Origin: Zavarzinella sp.
GTDB lineage: Bacteria > Planctomycetota > Planctomycetia > Gemmatales > Gemmataceae
Assembly (NCBI GenBank): GCA_041399155.1
Contig: JAWKTI010000001.1
Span: 372,001 to 436,000 of the forward strand
DNA length: 64,000 bases
Direction: 5' to 3'
Shown piece after piece: positions 54,655 to 63,228 of this stretch (positions are counted from its first letter, which is position 1; the number at the start of each line of letters is the position of its first letter). Made by a program: the position numbers and the translations under genes. Under the pieces are notes generated by a model that was given only the letters and a program-made list of their open reading frames with translations, ran no database searches and was not told the origin of the DNA.

Positions 54655-55482
54655 CTACCAGCTACCAGAGAGTGCTTTTTGCTTATCTGCAAAGAACTTC
54701 AGGCTACTGGTTTTTGGATATGTCTGCAGCATTTGCTTCAATTCATCGCGAATCCGACAAATGGCCAGTCTGCTTCCCTGATTGTGCAGCCAACTGACAA
54801 AATTATCAAACATTTCCACAGCGGGGCTCGACATTCGCTTCACGTGCTTCAGATCGAGCAGCACCTTCAGGTTGGGTCGATTCAGGTTTTCGTGCAGTTC
54901 ACGGTTTAACAGTGCTAGTTCTGCATCTTCCACCAGATACAGATCGTTGACACGCACCACGGTAATTGCGCCTTCGCGGGAAATCCGCAGCCGCCCACGA
55001 ACAATGCCTTTCTGCGCGTTCAGCACATCAATAATCGCACTGGCGGCCTTGGCGGCATTCTCATATTCGTCCGAATGTGAGGCCACTTCATCAATCCGAT
55101 CAAGTGCGGACTGTCTCTGCACACCGTGCTGATCCAGACAACGCAATGCCCACTCTTCCAGGTCTTTTTTCGAAAGAACTTTTTCGCGATATTGCACCAT
55201 GAATTTCAGCGGGCCCACCGTCAGCAGGTCACCAGAATGTAATGGCCATTCCACATGGGGATCCATCATCTGATCGTTGACATAAGTGGGCAAGCCAGAA
55301 CCCAGATCGCACACAAATACCTTGCGGTCGCGCATGATCAGTGCGCAGTGCTGAGCGGCAAGGTCGTCGTGGACGGTACGCAACTGGCAGGCTTTGCCAC
55401 TGCCAATCAGAAACAGATCGATCTCAATCGGGATTGGTATCCCTTTTTTCTTGCCATTGGCAACAATTAAATAAAACTTCAC
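54655..55482 (-). CDS. FHA-STAS fusion protein
   Basis: A 275-residue cytoplasmic protein. An N-terminal FHA domain (about 1-95) lacks the strict SxxH triad (IGSGKACQLRTVHDDLAAQHCALI is the matching region), followed by GDLLTVGPLKFMV. A helical linker leads to a C-terminal STAS domain (about 165-265: VVRVNDLYLVEDAELALLNRELHENL; LKVLLDLKHVKRMSSPAVEMFDNF), the fold of anti-sigma-factor antagonists. The DLKHVKRMSSPAVE segment holds the Ser at the regulatory phosphorylation site of STAS antagonists. This suggests a switch that reads phospho-threonine and acts through a partner such as an anti-sigma factor; none is adjacent. Confidence 0.85.
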   Translation of the reverse strand: MKFYLIVANGKKKGIPIPIEIDLFLIGSGKACQLRTVHDDLAAQHCALIMRDRKVFVCDLGSGLPTYVNDQMMDPHVEWPLHSGDLLTVGPLKFMVQYREKVLSKKDLEEWALRCLDQHGVQRQSALDRIDEVASHSDEYENAAKAASAIIDVLNAQKGIVRGRLRISREGAITVVRVNDLYLVEDAELALLNRELHENLNRPNLKVLLDLKHVKRMSSPAVEMFDNFVSWLHNQGSRLAICRIRDELKQMLQTYPKTSSLKFFADKQKALSGSW

Positions 55483-55736
55483 GACAAAACCCCCACGGAA
55501 GGATGTTACTGGGGAGAATCTTGAATGAAAAAATGGCGAGTGTTCAAGATTTCTGCTTTAATGAATATAACACAGGATTTTATTCCTACAAGTGAATTCT
55601 GCATCTGGTATAATCCACGGACTTGTCAAAATCATAAAATTTTTGTGAAGGGAAAACCGTTTCCTGGCAGCAAAATAGTATACATATGTATATTCTTTTC
55701 ATTATCTATTCTTCTGCACTTGGGAGTTTTGCTCAC

Positions 55737-57185
55737 ATGTCCTCTTCTTATGATGGAGTGCAAATGACGGAACAAGCACTTCGTCTCGACCTGATTGACT
55801 TTGAACAAAGTCAAGAAACGATTCGGGAATTAACGAATCTCGGCAACAACAGCGATGAAGCACTGCGGTACATGGAACGCAAAGGGTTTATTACCCCATG
55901 GCAAGCTTCGAAACTGAGAAAAGGCGATACCACAGGTTACATTTTAGGTGGGTATCGCGTGCTTTATCGAATTGCGGCAGGCAGCTTTGGCCGCGTATTC
56001 CGTGCGGACAACCCACGTACGGGTGAAGTGGTGGCGATTAAGGTGCTGCGAAAACGCTGGGCAGACGATGCCAAACGGATCGAATCGTTCGAGCGGGAAG
56101 GCCGGATGGGTCTGACGATGAAGCACCCGAACATCGTTGAAATTCTGGCAGTGAACAAAGACCCTGCTTCCGGCCAATATTACCTGATTATGGAGTTTGT
56201 GGAGGGTGGGAATCTTCGCGATATTCTTGCGATTCGCAAAAAACTGGCCCCGATGGAAGCAGTTACGTTACTGGAAGAAACAACTGGCGGACTGGCACAC
56301 GCACTATCCTGTGGGCTGACCCACCGCGACTTGAAGCCATCGAATATTTTGATTTCAGCAGGTAAAAGTGCCAAACTGGTGGATTTTGGACTGGCAGAGC
56401 TTGCAGGTGACAAAGACAAAGATTCAGACAGTGATGAAATCGACCGGACAGTCGATTACGCCGGTCTGGAAAAAGCCACCGGTGCTCCCAAAGGCGACCC
56501 ACGCAGTGATATCTACTTTCTGGGCACGATCATTTATGAGGCACTGACAGGCCAGCCGATTCTTACAGTGACGAAAGATCCGCGTGCACGCATGCAGCCA
56601 AAGCGATTTGATATTGCTGGCACCATTAACAAAGATCATCCCGATATCCCACCCGCTATGTATCCGGTGCTGGTGCGGATGATGTCTCTGCAGCCAGAAG
56701 GCCGTTATCAGAATTACGAACAACTGAAACACGCGGTGGCACTGGCTAAAAAACAGATGCTTGCAGCGGAACGTGGCGATGAAGCCGCAATACCCATTAC
56801 AGCCTACGTGGTGGAAGAACATCCCAAACTGCAGGATGCCTTCCGGAGTAAATTAAAGGAATATAACTGCCGCGTGCTGATTTCCAAAAATTCCAGCCTG
56901 GCTTTACAACGCTTCAAGCAGGAACCATTTGAGTGCCTGATAATCGATCTGGAAAGCACTGGCACCGAATCGCTGGAAGCCGCCCGCGATATCTGCCTGT
57001 TAGCCCAACGACAGGGCAGTGAACTGGTAGTGATTGTGATCTGTTCTGCGGAACAGGAAGAAGATGTGAAATATGCCAATCTACCGATCAAACCGGTGAT
57101 GTTGCTCCGCCCATTGACGATGCGAACCTTAATTGATCACATGAAAGTGCGTTTTCCCCGTTCCGTGCGTCGCCTGAACTCATAA
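55737..57185 (+). CDS. Serine/threonine kinase with C-terminal receiver-like domain
   Basis: About 482 residues. A helical N-terminal module (about 10-75) is followed by a complete Hanks-type kinase (about 75-345). The Gly-rich loop is IAAGSFGRVFRA, the catalytic Lys is in VAIKVLRK, the catalytic loop is THRDLKPSN, and DFGLAELAGD is followed by acidic residues. A CheY-like receiver tail (about 360-480) has the phosphoacceptor Asp in LIIDLES, but the conserved Lys before Pro is Arg (LRPLTM). Thus it links kinase and two-component-like modules in one chain. The start at ATG 55737 follows GGGAGTTTTGCTCAC; ATG 55764 is an alternative with GGAGTGCAA. It is not a membrane protein. Confidence 0.9.
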   Translation: MSSSYDGVQMTEQALRLDLIDFEQSQETIRELTNLGNNSDEALRYMERKGFITPWQASKLRKGDTTGYILGGYRVLYRIAAGSFGRVFRADNPRTGEVVAIKVLRKRWADDAKRIESFEREGRMGLTMKHPNIVEILAVNKDPASGQYYLIMEFVEGGNLRDILAIRKKLAPMEAVTLLEETTGGLAHALSCGLTHRDLKPSNILISAGKSAKLVDFGLAELAGDKDKDSDSDEIDRTVDYAGLEKATGAPKGDPRSDIYFLGTIIYEALTGQPILTVTKDPRARMQPKRFDIAGTINKDHPDIPPAMYPVLVRMMSLQPEGRYQNYEQLKHAVALAKKQMLAAERGDEAAIPITAYVVEEHPKLQDAFRSKLKEYNCRVLISKNSSLALQRFKQEPFECLIIDLESTGTESLEAARDICLLAQRQGSELVVIVICSAEQEEDVKYANLPIKPVMLLRPLTMRTLIDHMKVRFPRSVRRLNS

Positions 57186-57252
57186 TTCTCTCATATTTTC
57201 ATATTTGCTCTGTTTGAACCGCACAACATTTTGGGATAACCACCCAGTTTAT

Positions 57253-57281
57253 TTGACAGGATTGTTGCTTCGTCATATAGT
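57253..57281 (+). promoter_or_regulatory. Sigma-70 type promoter of the marR operon
   Basis: TTGACA at 57253-57258 and TATAGT at 57276-57281 with a 17-bp spacer. This is near-consensus for vegetative sigma factors and lies 28 bp before the start codon of the MarR gene. The -10 box overlaps a palindrome, so repressor binding would block RNA polymerase. Confidence 0.8.
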
Positions 57282-57296
57282 TTCCTAGGAAACTAT
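57277..57296. promoter_or_regulatory. Candidate MarR operator, 20-bp perfect palindrome
   Basis: ATAGTTTCCT followed by AGGAAACTAT is self-complementary over 20 bases. It covers the -10 region and is 12 bp upstream of the marR start. Position and symmetry are what a dimeric winged-helix MarR repressor needs for autoregulation. Confidence 0.8.
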
Positions 57297-57308
57297 TGGT
57301 GTTCGATA

Positions 57309-57770
57309 ATGCATGACGAGCATTCGATCAGTAATTTGCCAGACCACGTGGGGTATTGGCTGCGATATGTTTCAAACCACGTTTCCCACGCTTTCGCCCG
57401 CAAAGTGGAGGCGGAAGGTGTCACCGTTGCAGAGTGGGTGCTTCTTCGAGAGATGCTGACTGCGGGTGCGGTCAATCCCAGCCATCTAGCAGAACTGGTG
57501 GGGATGACACGAGGTGCGGTTTCGAAACTGGTGGAGCGTCTCTGCCTGAAAGAACTGGCCATTCGCACCCATTCAGACACTGATCGGCGTTTTCAAACAG
57601 TGGAATTGACCACCAAGGGCAGAAATATCGTCCCACTATTGGCTCAAATTGCGGATGAAAATGATCAGCAGTTTTTTGGTCATTTACTGAAAGAAGAAAA
57701 AACGCAACTGCTGGAGACACTACGGGATATTGTCCGCCGGCATGGCTGGAAAGAAATGCCGATTGATTAA
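57309..57770 (+). CDS. MarR-family transcriptional regulator
   Basis: A 153-residue MarR-type winged-helix protein. Dimerisation helices flank the DNA-binding core: VAEWVLLREML, NPSHLAELVGMTRGAVSKLVERL (helix-turn-helix), then the wing RTHSDTDRRFQTVELTTKG with the typical D-x-R. It probably represses its own operon through the upstream palindrome and responds to a small ligand not known here. The DUF1398 gene follows 26 bp later and is likely co-transcribed. Confidence 0.95.
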   Translation: MHDEHSISNLPDHVGYWLRYVSNHVSHAFARKVEAEGVTVAEWVLLREMLTAGAVNPSHLAELVGMTRGAVSKLVERLCLKELAIRTHSDTDRRFQTVELTTKGRNIVPLLAQIADENDQQFFGHLLKEEKTQLLETLRDIVRRHGWKEMPID

Positions 57771-57796
57771 CAGGAATCCTTACAAGAAGTACAAAC

Positions 57797-58198
57797 ATGA
57801 ATCCAGAACAAACTACGATTATTGAACAATGTGCCCACGGGGCATTAACAGGTGAATTGGCTTTTCCTGATATTATCCAAAGGTTAAGTTCCATTGGCGT
57901 GGAACGGTATCATGCGGATTACAGCCGACACGAAATCACTTATTATTTCCAGGCTGGGGAATCATTTGTTGTTGCAACGCCCCACGGACATCACGATATT
58001 GGACAGGAGTTTTCATCTGCCGATGTCGCATCGGCTGTCCGTCAAAGTCAGCTCAATGAACACACCTATCTTGACTTCATTGAAAAAACTATGAAAGCAG
58101 GTTGTGTGGGCTATTTTGTGCAGTTGACAGGCCGATGTGTGATCTATTTTGGACGGAAAGGCGAATCACATACGGAACACTTTCCAGGCAACAGGTGA
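57797..58198 (+). CDS. DUF1398 family protein
   Basis: A 133-residue protein of the DUF1398 (YbcV-like) family. The signature GVERYHADYSRHEITYYFQAG and the TYLDFIEKTMKAGCVGYFVQL region fit. No catalytic residues are established for this family; E. coli relatives occur on prophage-borne loci. It lies in the MarR operon, so its expression is probably controlled by the MarR ligand. Confidence 0.87.
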   Translation: MNPEQTTIIEQCAHGALTGELAFPDIIQRLSSIGVERYHADYSRHEITYYFQAGESFVVATPHGHHDIGQEFSSADVASAVRQSQLNEHTYLDFIEKTMKAGCVGYFVQLTGRCVIYFGRKGESHTEHFPGNR

Positions 58199-58225
58199 TA
58201 TCTTTGCGGATCGGCAAATCGATTC

Positions 58226-59728
58226 TTATTCCGGAAGTGGTTTATCTTTGGTTTCTGGCAGGAAGACCAGAGCAATCAGGCCCAGGCCGAATACAGAACA
58301 CATCACGGCCCCTGCATAGCGTGCAGGCTCCCCGGGGTCCGTGTAGCCATTTGCCGCACTGAAGACACTGCTGGTCAGCAGCCCTAGAACTGCGGGACCA
58401 CTGGCTGCAACCAAACGACCCACGTTGTAACAGAACGATGTTCCCGTACTTCGCAGTCTTGTGGGGAAAAGTTCCGGGAAATAAATGGCATACCCACCGA
58501 ATAAGCCAAGTTGACAGAACCCCATCAGTGGCAGCATCCAGAAGATATCGCCAAATGTTTTCATCTTTAAAAAGACCAGCAAGGTACTGCCTGCTGCTGC
58601 CAGGAAAAAGACTGCGAAGGCCGGTTTTCGTCCAACAATTCCAGTGAACCAGGTGAAGCCATAAATTCCAAAGAATGCCCCACCGTTAATCATCAATGAG
58701 GTAATTCCAGCCCACTGAGCGGTCTTGCCAGAGACAAACTGGTCTTGTTTTTCACCTGTCAGACCTTGTGCTTCTGCCTGCTGAACAAATTCTGCTTTGA
58801 AAACAGTTTGTTGCAGGTCAGGGGCAAAAAAGCCAATCCCCCACAAACCGACCACACCTGCAAAGGCCAGCATCAAGCCAAACAGTGCATTGCGTTTATA
58901 CTTACTTCCGAGTAATTCACTGAATTGTCCTGCTTTGACCCCTGCATTTTTCGATGCCTGCCATTTTTCGGGTTCCTTTAAACGACCCTGAATCACCAGC
59001 ACTAGGATCGAAGGGACAATACCAATGACAAACATGATCCGCCATGGGGACATTTCAAAACCAAGAAATGTCGCATCTTTAAACGTGCCAGCTCCTTCCA
59101 GGGAGCCCAGGCCGATATTGATCAGTGCGGCGGCAACATTCCCAATGACCGATGATGCCTGCAGCAGACCCAACATATAAGGCCTGGATGCGTTAGGCAC
59201 CGTTTCTGCAACCAGCGATACGGCTACTGCAAATACGCCGCCCACACCCAATCCGGTAAGAAATCGGTAAAGAGCAAAATCCATAAAGCCCACGGAAAAG
59301 GCACTTAACCCAGTAAACACTGAGTAGAGCAGGATAGTAGTCATCAGAGTTCGTACGCGCCCCGCACGATCTCCCATGATGCCAAATCCCAAGCCGCCGA
59401 TCGCCCAGCCGATCAGGAATATCGACGTGGCATACCCCGCATATTCATTTACTTTGGCGTCCTTGATTGCTTTGGTGACCTTGTCCGAATCAACGGATAC
59501 TTTCAGCTTCTCGGCGATTTGTTGTCGCTTCGCAGGATCCTCGGTGGGAGCCTCCAGCAGTGCATTCATTGCCGGCTTGCGGGCCAGAATAAATAGCTGT
59601 TGGTCCATGCAGTCCAGGTCCCACGCCAGACAGGCGACCAGAAATACAAACCAGTGGTACCGACTGAGATTTTTCAGACTGCGCCAACCTTTCGGGTCAG
59701 TAGGTAGCGAAGCACTATTGGTCGACAT
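58226..59728 (-). CDS. Major facilitator superfamily transporter
   Basis: A 500-residue MFS permease with about 12 membrane helices. It carries the MFS motif GIMGDRAGRVRT between TM2 and TM3 and ALYRFLTGLGVGGVFAVAVSLVAE, typical of the sugar/aromatic acid/H+ symporter branches. Two cytoplasmic loops carry extra residues (DPAKRQQIAEKLKVS near 45-65; a 250-300 loop with KAEFVQQAEAQ). The substrate cannot be deduced. It is convergent with the DUF1398 gene. Confidence 0.9.
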   Translation of the reverse strand: MSTNSASLPTDPKGWRSLKNLSRYHWFVFLVACLAWDLDCMDQQLFILARKPAMNALLEAPTEDPAKRQQIAEKLKVSVDSDKVTKAIKDAKVNEYAGYATSIFLIGWAIGGLGFGIMGDRAGRVRTLMTTILLYSVFTGLSAFSVGFMDFALYRFLTGLGVGGVFAVAVSLVAETVPNASRPYMLGLLQASSVIGNVAAALINIGLGSLEGAGTFKDATFLGFEMSPWRIMFVIGIVPSILVLVIQGRLKEPEKWQASKNAGVKAGQFSELLGSKYKRNALFGLMLAFAGVVGLWGIGFFAPDLQQTVFKAEFVQQAEAQGLTGEKQDQFVSGKTAQWAGITSLMINGGAFFGIYGFTWFTGIVGRKPAFAVFFLAAAGSTLLVFLKMKTFGDIFWMLPLMGFCQLGLFGGYAIYFPELFPTRLRSTGTSFCYNVGRLVAASGPAVLGLLTSSVFSAANGYTDPGEPARYAGAVMCSVFGLGLIALVFLPETKDKPLPE

Positions 59729-59934
59729 TCGTAGCTTTCCTCCGGAGTGGTTGCTGGCTGGGCACCAACAATATCAAGTATTGGTTCAAACGCACGGCTG
59801 ATCAACCAACGCTGCAAGTTGCAGTGAAGGGAAATCCTGTAAAGGGGATATTGTCTGATGCCAGCGGATGATTGTCAATTAAATTGATGGCAGCCTGTGA
59901 GATCTTGCCCATATCTGATCTGCTGGTATCGGAA

Positions 59935-61245
59935 TTATTCAATGCCCAACGCCTTCATGCGGCGGGTTAAGCGCATTTTTGTAATCCCCAGGTGGTGGGC
60001 GGCACGCTGTAAATCGTTGCGACATTTTTTCAATGCTATCCGAATCATCCGACTTTCCACCTGGGCCAAAACCTCTTCTAACGGCAGCCGCGACGTGGGA
60101 TCTTCTTTTGCTGGCAGCAGTTGCAATTCCATCAGGTGATCGCGGATGCGTCTTGGCAGATGTACCGCCTGAAGTGGCTGGTCTTTCGCATGATCTGCTG
60201 CACTTCGCAATGTTTCATCAAGTTCAACAAAGTTCTTCGGCCAGCTCCACGCCTGCATTGCGGGCAGAAAATCAGCTGCAGGTGGGGGTAATTGTCGCAG
60301 TTCAATAAATTGCCGCACGCGACGATCGACTTCATCTTTTCGGTTCGCCAGCGATGGCAGGTAGATATCAATCACCGAAAAACGATTGCGAAATTCCGCA
60401 AGCACACGCGAAGGCTGGCACGTAGCAACGATTACCCTGGGCACCACGTCCTGTTCACGATGCCATTCAATGAACTCTGCCTGCAGATCCAGTGGAAGGT
60501 GCTCTGGATCCACAATCAGCAATGTTCCCAGGTGGGGGGAACTGGCCAGGCCCAGTTGACCAAACAGCAAACTGCGAATGAGGTACGGCTGCACCCCGAG
60601 GCAATCGATCGTGACGATTGATTTTTCGCGGTGCACACCTTCGAAATGGATACGCCGTGCCACTTCTTTCTTGCCCGTTCCCGCTTCACCCACAATCCAT
60701 ACAGGTGCGGTAGTTTGCCCGGCCAGTGCCACCTGGGCATCAATTCGCTGTTGCACCAGCGTGCGCTCCCCATCCTCTTCCTGGGTAGCGTGCAGAATCT
60801 CTTGACGCATGGCCACCCATGCTTCAGGAAGGCTTTTCGTTGGGGCACCTTCGGAAGGGGCAATTGAGTCAATCATTGCCAGAATCGCTGTCACATTCTG
60901 ATCGTGCAATATTGGAATGAACAGTATTTCCCACCAGGGTGGCCCCTGACGAGCCGGTGGAACTGGTCGTCGAACTCGCACTGTTCTTCCGTGAATTGCC
61001 TCTTTGGGCGGTGACAGTGCCTGCAGAATATGCCGCACGTTGGAAGGCAGATCGGGATTCAGTTTCAGGGGACGGCATTGTTCATGCAGCACCGCATCCA
61101 GTGGTAGCTTGATTAATCGCTCCAGTGCAGGATTGCCATAGCGCAGGCGTCTGCGCATGTTCAACAGATACACCGGGCGCGTGCTCTGATGAAACAATCG
61201 CTGCCAACTGCCTTTGGGCTCTGCGGCTGAAGGATCTCCGTTCAT
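59935..61245 (-). CDS. Degenerate sigma-54-activator-like AAA+ regulator
   Basis: A 436-residue protein with the layout of a bacterial enhancer-binding protein. A PAS-like N-terminus (about 15-125) is followed by an AAA+ module (about 145-340) with Walker A GEAGTGKKE and a Fis-type HTH at the end (RAAHHLGITKMRLTRRMKAL). The GAFTGA loop that contacts sigma-54 is absent: LFGQLGLASSPHLGTLLIVDPEHLPLDLQ shows a shortened region, and Walker B reads IVDPEH instead of FLDEI. So sigma-54 activation is unlikely. It may bind DNA and act as a repressor or with another sigma. An ATG start without a clear Shine-Dalgarno. Confidence 0.8.
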   Translation of the reverse strand: MNGDPSAAEPKGSWQRLFHQSTRPVYLLNMRRRLRYGNPALERLIKLPLDAVLHEQCRPLKLNPDLPSNVRHILQALSPPKEAIHGRTVRVRRPVPPARQGPPWWEILFIPILHDQNVTAILAMIDSIAPSEGAPTKSLPEAWVAMRQEILHATQEEDGERTLVQQRIDAQVALAGQTTAPVWIVGEAGTGKKEVARRIHFEGVHREKSIVTIDCLGVQPYLIRSLLFGQLGLASSPHLGTLLIVDPEHLPLDLQAEFIEWHREQDVVPRVIVATCQPSRVLAEFRNRFSVIDIYLPSLANRKDEVDRRVRQFIELRQLPPPAADFLPAMQAWSWPKNFVELDETLRSAADHAKDQPLQAVHLPRRIRDHLMELQLLPAKEDPTSRLPLEEVLAQVESRMIRIALKKCRNDLQRAAHHLGITKMRLTRRMKALGIE

Positions 61246-61539
61246 AAATCACCCACGGTGGCCTGAAATCTGGTAGCTCGTTCGGGCTTACCAGGTGAGA
61301 AACAATTTCCCACGTGGTGTCTGTTAACTTATGCAGATGAGAAAAACCGGTACCTGTTCATTGTTGAAAACTCCATTGAAGCTGAGGCGTCAGCACACAT
61401 CGATAGTGTACTTAATAACATATTAACGATGCTTGCAAGGAATTCTGACAGAAAAAATGGAAAAAAGTTGAAAATAGTTCGCCATTACAGAAAATTCCCT
61501 TTTGTTTTGAAAATTCTAATGCTATTGGCTGTGGAATGT

Positions 61540-61887
61540 TTATAGCTCGTGAGATGGCAAGTACGCCCGTTTGTTCAGCAAGTAAACTGAATTTTCATCC
61601 TTACTCAAATCTAATTCTATTGCAATATTCTCTGCCATCTGAATTCTGTAAGCTGTATAAGGTGTAGGTGTAACCAATTTATCAGAAGTTGGTTGAAATG
61701 AGATATATAATATGTTTTCAAATTTCTCATCGCAAAGTTGAAAGTATGTAAGTAAATAGCGCTGAGGATATTCTTTTTTAAACCAATACAAAGCCAAGCA
61801 TTCTTTCACATTCGGAGACCAATCATCTCCGAATAACGTTGGAAATCGAATAAATGCTGTTCGTAAAGCTCTTAATAATCTAATCAT
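61540..61887 (-). CDS. Small hypothetical protein
   Basis: A 115-residue soluble protein of no recognised family, with an AT-richer coding sequence than neighbouring genes. Its composition (many aromatic residues: LYWFKKEYPQRYLLTYFQ) reads like a real protein. It stands alone between two intergenic regions. Possibly a recent acquisition. Confidence 0.5.
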   Translation of the reverse strand: MIRLLRALRTAFIRFPTLFGDDWSPNVKECLALYWFKKEYPQRYLLTYFQLCDEKFENILYISFQPTSDKLVTPTPYTAYRIQMAENIAIELDLSKDENSVYLLNKRAYLPSHEL

Positions 61888-62196
61888 TTGTTGATTTATA
61901 CCTAAACATGATTTTTTGCTGTAATAATTATTTCAGCGATTCCAGACTCAACCTTAAACTGACCAATCTTTGATGCACTGAAATCGAAAATCGGGTGATC
62001 GCGATTTTGGGAAAATTCACAAAAAAGTTCTGGTTACCGTAAGTAATTGCCCTGCAAAGATTTACGAACATGAAGGGCAACAATTTTCCCCACGAGCAGA
62101 GAGAAAATTCTGATTTTCAATTTTCTCGTGGATATATTATATTAGCGTGAAAATGTTTTCATGCAGATGATTTGATCTTTGACAACTTGAAAACAC
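61888..62196. other. Intergenic region with a 7-bp-arm hairpin
   Basis: 309 bp downstream of the 62197 gene on the minus strand. CCACGAG (62090-62096) pairs with CTCGTGG (62125-62131), and inner AAAATT/AATTTT can extend the fold. A second small repeat (TTGCCCT / AGGGCAA, 62047-62080) lies beside it. It may be a transcription terminator for the minus-strand gene. Confidence 0.35.
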
Positions 62197-63108
62197 TTAC
62201 TTCTTCTTGGGTGCGGGAGTGTGCGGGCGTGCCCCACGTGCCAGCCAGGTTCGCCAATCTTTATCCAGGTCGGCAATCGACCATTCCAGCGACATCATTG
62301 CTCGTTCAAAGCTGGGGTTATCGTTTCCCTCACCAGGCACCAGACCAGCCATCACCTGTGGAAACTTTTCCATACCAGGACCAGTGGTGAAATAATCCAT
62401 GATGCTGGCAGCAATCAGATCGTTTCCTTCTTTATCCGCCTGCCATGCCCAATCGGCATAGGTGGGAATGTTGACACCTTTTGGAACGATCGTTGGATAG
62501 CGGCCGATGATTTTTGCAATTGCGGCACGATCTTTAGCCATGGTGGGAGAGCCGGAACGCCATTCCACCGCCTTCGCGAATCCTTCTTTCATCCAACTTG
62601 GGAAAACTGCGTTGCCCGATTTTCGTTGTAACAAGCTGAGAGCAAGTAGTTTCTGTGCCTCGGTTTCCGGCCGATTTTCATCTCGGTTGTAGAACACGAT
62701 ACTCGGTAAATCCGACTTGCTTTCGACGACGTACGTTTCGTCGCGTTCCGGTCTTCGGCGAACAACGAGTCGAATGTAGTTATCAAACGGATCTTTGGAA
62801 GCAATCGCAACCATAATAAACTTTTTAGGCAGTTCACTGTCTGGCATCCGCAGCAGTTTCTGAGTAGCCAGATAATGTCGTTCCAGTTTGGCAGCAAACA
62901 GTTTGTTTTTCGATTCAATCAGTTCTGCACCAACCACCAGGTGGGGCGTTTCAACAATGGTCCCACGGCTCAGTTCGATCTTATCGAATGCATTTTTGAC
63001 AAACATCCATGCTGCCTTTTCATCAGCAGGGTCCTTTTTCGGCGGTTGTGCAAACAGGAAGGTGGGGAGCAGAATGAACAACGTTCCGGGTAACAACGTT
63101 TTGAACAT
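62197..63108 (-). CDS. Secreted protein resembling MA-clan metallopeptidases but lacking HExxH
   Basis: A 303-residue exported protein with signal peptide (LPGTLFILLPTFLFAQ). Its layout resembles peptidase-MA-like planctomycete proteins: a first alpha/beta part (ETPHLVVGAELIESKNKLFAAKLERHY) and a helical second part with FPSWMKEGFAKAVEWR, the usual Glu helix after the zinc motif. At the place where HExxH is expected the sequence is AQKLLALSLLQRK, so no zinc site is apparent. The C-terminus is Lys-rich. Probably a non-catalytic relative, as judged from the motif loss only. Confidence 0.6.
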   Translation of the reverse strand: MFKTLLPGTLFILLPTFLFAQPPKKDPADEKAAWMFVKNAFDKIELSRGTIVETPHLVVGAELIESKNKLFAAKLERHYLATQKLLRMPDSELPKKFIMVAIASKDPFDNYIRLVVRRRPERDETYVVESKSDLPSIVFYNRDENRPETEAQKLLALSLLQRKSGNAVFPSWMKEGFAKAVEWRSGSPTMAKDRAAIAKIIGRYPTIVPKGVNIPTYADWAWQADKEGNDLIAASIMDYFTTGPGMEKFPQVMAGLVPGEGNDNPSFERAMMSLEWSIADLDKDWRTWLARGARPHTPAPKKK

Positions 63109-63228
63109 GGTTTACCTCTTGGTGTGGTGGAATACTAGAATTATAGTAGTATTCTTTCGCAACAGGTCGATTCGGGCTGTCATCCCGGGAAAAACTCGAC
63201 GAATTGTGTTCGCCTGGCGGATAAAACC

